This document shows, piece by piece, positions 61,964-64,000 of a stretch of 64,000 nucleotides of DNA; position 1 is the stretch's first letter; every line of letters starts with the position of its first letter. The notes beneath the pieces are model-generated. The model made no database searches. It was not told the DNA's origin and saw only the letters and a program-made list of their open reading frames with translations. Made by a program: the position numbers and the translations under genes. This DNA comes from Holothuria scabra (taxonomy: Eukaryota; Echinodermata; Holothuroidea; Aspidochirotida; Holothuriidae), in the NCBI GenBank assembly GCA_037179385.1, contig CM074180.1, forward strand, positions 29,059,455-29,123,454, written 5' to 3'.

Positions 61964-62700
61964 AGGCTAAACCCTTTCACCTGAAACAGTTCCAATTCTC
62001 CTTACCTACTTACTTAAAGGCCCAGTTCTCTCATCCCAAACAGTACCAATTCTCCTAACCATCTAAATTAAGCCCCTCCCACAATTGTCTGAAATTCACC
62101 CTCATCCAGACACATCAGTTTATTGCTTCAAGGTGAGTATAAAAAAGCTCAATGTGTATAATCAAATCACTCCCAGAACAGTTCCTGCTGTGTAGTATAA
62201 GAGTTGGTATTCTGCATTGTATGAATTAGCAGTCAATCAAAAAGCTGAGCCAATTGAGAGTTTCCGTTACCCTGTACTAGAAGTGACATGTAGTTTGGGG
62301 TGAGAGGATAGGCCCTTTAAGCCCCCCCCCCCCCACAACTGTTTAAAAATTGGTTGGAAACTGGGCTGGAAAACACCATCCAACCTAGCGTCAGTACAAA
62401 ATAAATGCTGTGTAATATGAGCTACGACAGGCATGGGTTCATCCAAACATTCCAAAAAAGGGGGGAGGACTGACTTAAGACAAAGTTGGGGTGCAAGGGT
62501 GTTGCACTGCTAATTTCCCTAATGTTTTATTGTTGGTGTGTCAAAAAAGGGGGGGCTTAAAAGCACTAGCCCCCCCCCCCCCTCCGGATCCCCTCCTGTA
62601 CAATACATTGCATTTTCTTCACTTGTTTTCAATCAAAGAGCTGTATCAATTTAGAATTTCTGTTGACTTAGCCTACAAACATTTTAGTCTGTAGTGCATG
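61964..62700 (-). mobile_element. TTAA MITE host copy carrying a nested MITE
   Basis: The first ~50 bp ('aggctaaaccctttcacctg', 'cagttccaattctcctta') match the family 5' part. At its internal TTAA the copy at 62018-62316 is inserted, and after the duplicated TTAA it resumes as 'gcccc', a C run and 'acaactg', then decays toward 62700 ('caatcaaagagctgtatcaa'). The C run may reflect replication slippage. Confidence 0.7.
62018..62316 (-). mobile_element. TTAA MITE, nested full copy with perfect TTAA duplication
   Basis: TTAA at 62014-62017 and 62317-62320 exactly flank 'aggcccagttctctcatccc' to 'ggggtgagaggataggccct'. 299 bp. Because the same family supplies the target, the insertion proves TTAA target choice and duplication independently of alignment. 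Confidence 0.9.
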
Positions 62701-64000
62701 AGGGTGACTGCCTTAAAGGAATAACTGCAATACTGGTATAAACACCAGAAATGTTGCAAAACTATAATTGTAGCAGTATTGCAGGTAAAGGTGAGGATTG
62801 AATGTTGACTTGCCACTGTGCAAAACAAGGCACAACCATTATACTTTCTCTCAAGACTAGCAGCATTCAGAACACATGCACATTATAGAGGCTTTTCACA
62901 TGACGTCATAATATTCTCCTGCGGTCATGTGGGAGTACATGTAACTAAGTAGTAAACCACACGGGGCGCTCTTGCTCATTGACTGTGTACGCATCGTGCT
63001 TAGTCCTGCTTACCACGATGCACTCTCTGCAGTGCGTTTGGCACAAAGCCACGTGTGTTTGGCATGAATGTCCTCCAGCATGACGGTTCCGTGACATAAT
63101 TACAAAGCCTCTATACAAGGGAGCTGCCCTGATAATACAGTATGCTGTTGCATCATTTGTGCTTTGTCCCTCAATCTTAGTTATACGCAACTCCCTGGTT
63201 ATATTTACATATATGTATGGTCAGTGGGCCATTTGTACTACTGATCATTGATGGTTGTCTGCATGACTGCTACCGATGTGATTCACCATGGTGAGTGAAA
63301 CGTGTTTCCTGGAATCACTTGTACCTGACCAGCTAATTATAACTAAATGCATACCTCTAATATTGTAGCGGAAAACAGGACAGCAGTGAAGATGATGGAC
63401 TAGCATGGAAACTTTTAGGAAGTGGGGAAGGGTTTGAGAGGGAGGGCAATTGGCATTAATTTCAAGGAACATTTATGAAACATTTAATTGCAGGTGTGGT
63501 CATTTAGCGATTAATTGCTGCAGCCCTATCATGTAGTAGGTAATTTTTGTACATAAACTAAATTTTGAGGTCTGGTTTCAGTGGTTTGTAGACAGTTTAG
63601 ATAACATGGTAATGTACTGTAGGTGAGATGGATCTTGCTATGAGAAGTCCTGAGCAAGTTTTTGATACTCACTCTGCACCACATAACCGATACCCAACTG
63701 TATTTTGAAAGAAATGTTCCTTTAACAGTTTATTCTTTAATTTCCTTTGTGACTGGTTTGTGGATCAAGCCTAACATTTAAACAAAGTTAAAAATAGCTA
63801 GTCTATAAATCTTGTTGTTATTTTATGTGAACACGCTTTCCCTATCCCCATAAAACAAAAACCTTTCAATGTCTTTGAATGTTAGGTGCCATTTCATACA
63901 CAAAATTTTGTTACCCTTCAGTTTTGCACCATTGCTTGGTTCAAGCTCACAGTTAATACAGACTTGTTGCATGCAGTAGACTGATTTACCTTTGGCATAC
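62701..64000. other. end of window, nothing recognised
   Basis: AT-rich sequence with a small CpG-richer patch at about 62920-63080. No exon or element boundary is supported. Confidence 0.4.

Noticed and set aside
1..64000. CRISPR arrays, operons, rRNA genes
   Set aside because: The window is plainly eukaryotic; no regularly spaced repeat array with unique spacers and no rRNA sequence was seen.

Overview
The window is eukaryotic, AT-rich, intron-rich and crowded with transposon remnants. Vertebrate-like gene structure, tRNA-derived SINEs, a CR1/Jockey-type LINE tail, hAT-like and TTAA-flanked miniature elements and frequent 'aggcctac' words suggest a marine invertebrate, most likely a deuterostome such as an echinoderm. 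The species cannot be fixed from the sequence.

Two protein-coding loci can be supported, arranged head to head. On the minus strand a complete short-chain dehydrogenase closest to retinol dehydrogenase 13 (RDH13) runs from ATG 30496 to stop 13502 in seven coding exons. All splice sites are canonical, the phases run 2,1,1,1,1,2, and the product is 330 aa. On the plus strand, about 1.25 kb from the RDH13 start codon, is one coding exon (31745-31843) that matches the N-terminus of a PLCB1/2/3-class phospholipase C beta. I found no later PLC exon, so 31844-64000 is read as its first intron or beyond. The 30497-31744 interval is a candidate shared divergent promoter.

Layout: 1-11625 has no recognisable gene apart from a minisatellite-bearing inverted-repeat element (3368-4233) and a hAT-like MITE (9114-9583). 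At 11742-13403 a 1.66-kb hAT-type element with a perfect 8-bp target duplication sits just downstream of the RDH13 stop, inside an open frame that starts on the overlapping ATGA. RDH13 intron 6 (13605-19682) holds a recent 236-bp tandem duplication and two blocks of a ~150-bp repeat whose core is a direct repeat of nuclear-receptor half-sites (TGACCT-N-TGACCT). A hAT-like MITE ends about 8 bp from the exon-3 splice donor. RDH13 intron 1 has a TTAA MITE with another repeat nested in it, plus SINEs.

The PLC-beta side holds a SINE split by a hAT element with a perfect target duplication (36113-36496), a LINE 3' end (41371-42046), a 557-bp element with 45-bp perfect inverted termini (48554-49110), two copies of a foldback repeat, several ~300-bp TTAA MITEs (one nested in another near 62 kb), and conspicuous enrichment of TACAGTA/TACTGTA words.

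No prokaryotic operon, CRISPR array, rRNA or convincing functional tRNA gene is present.
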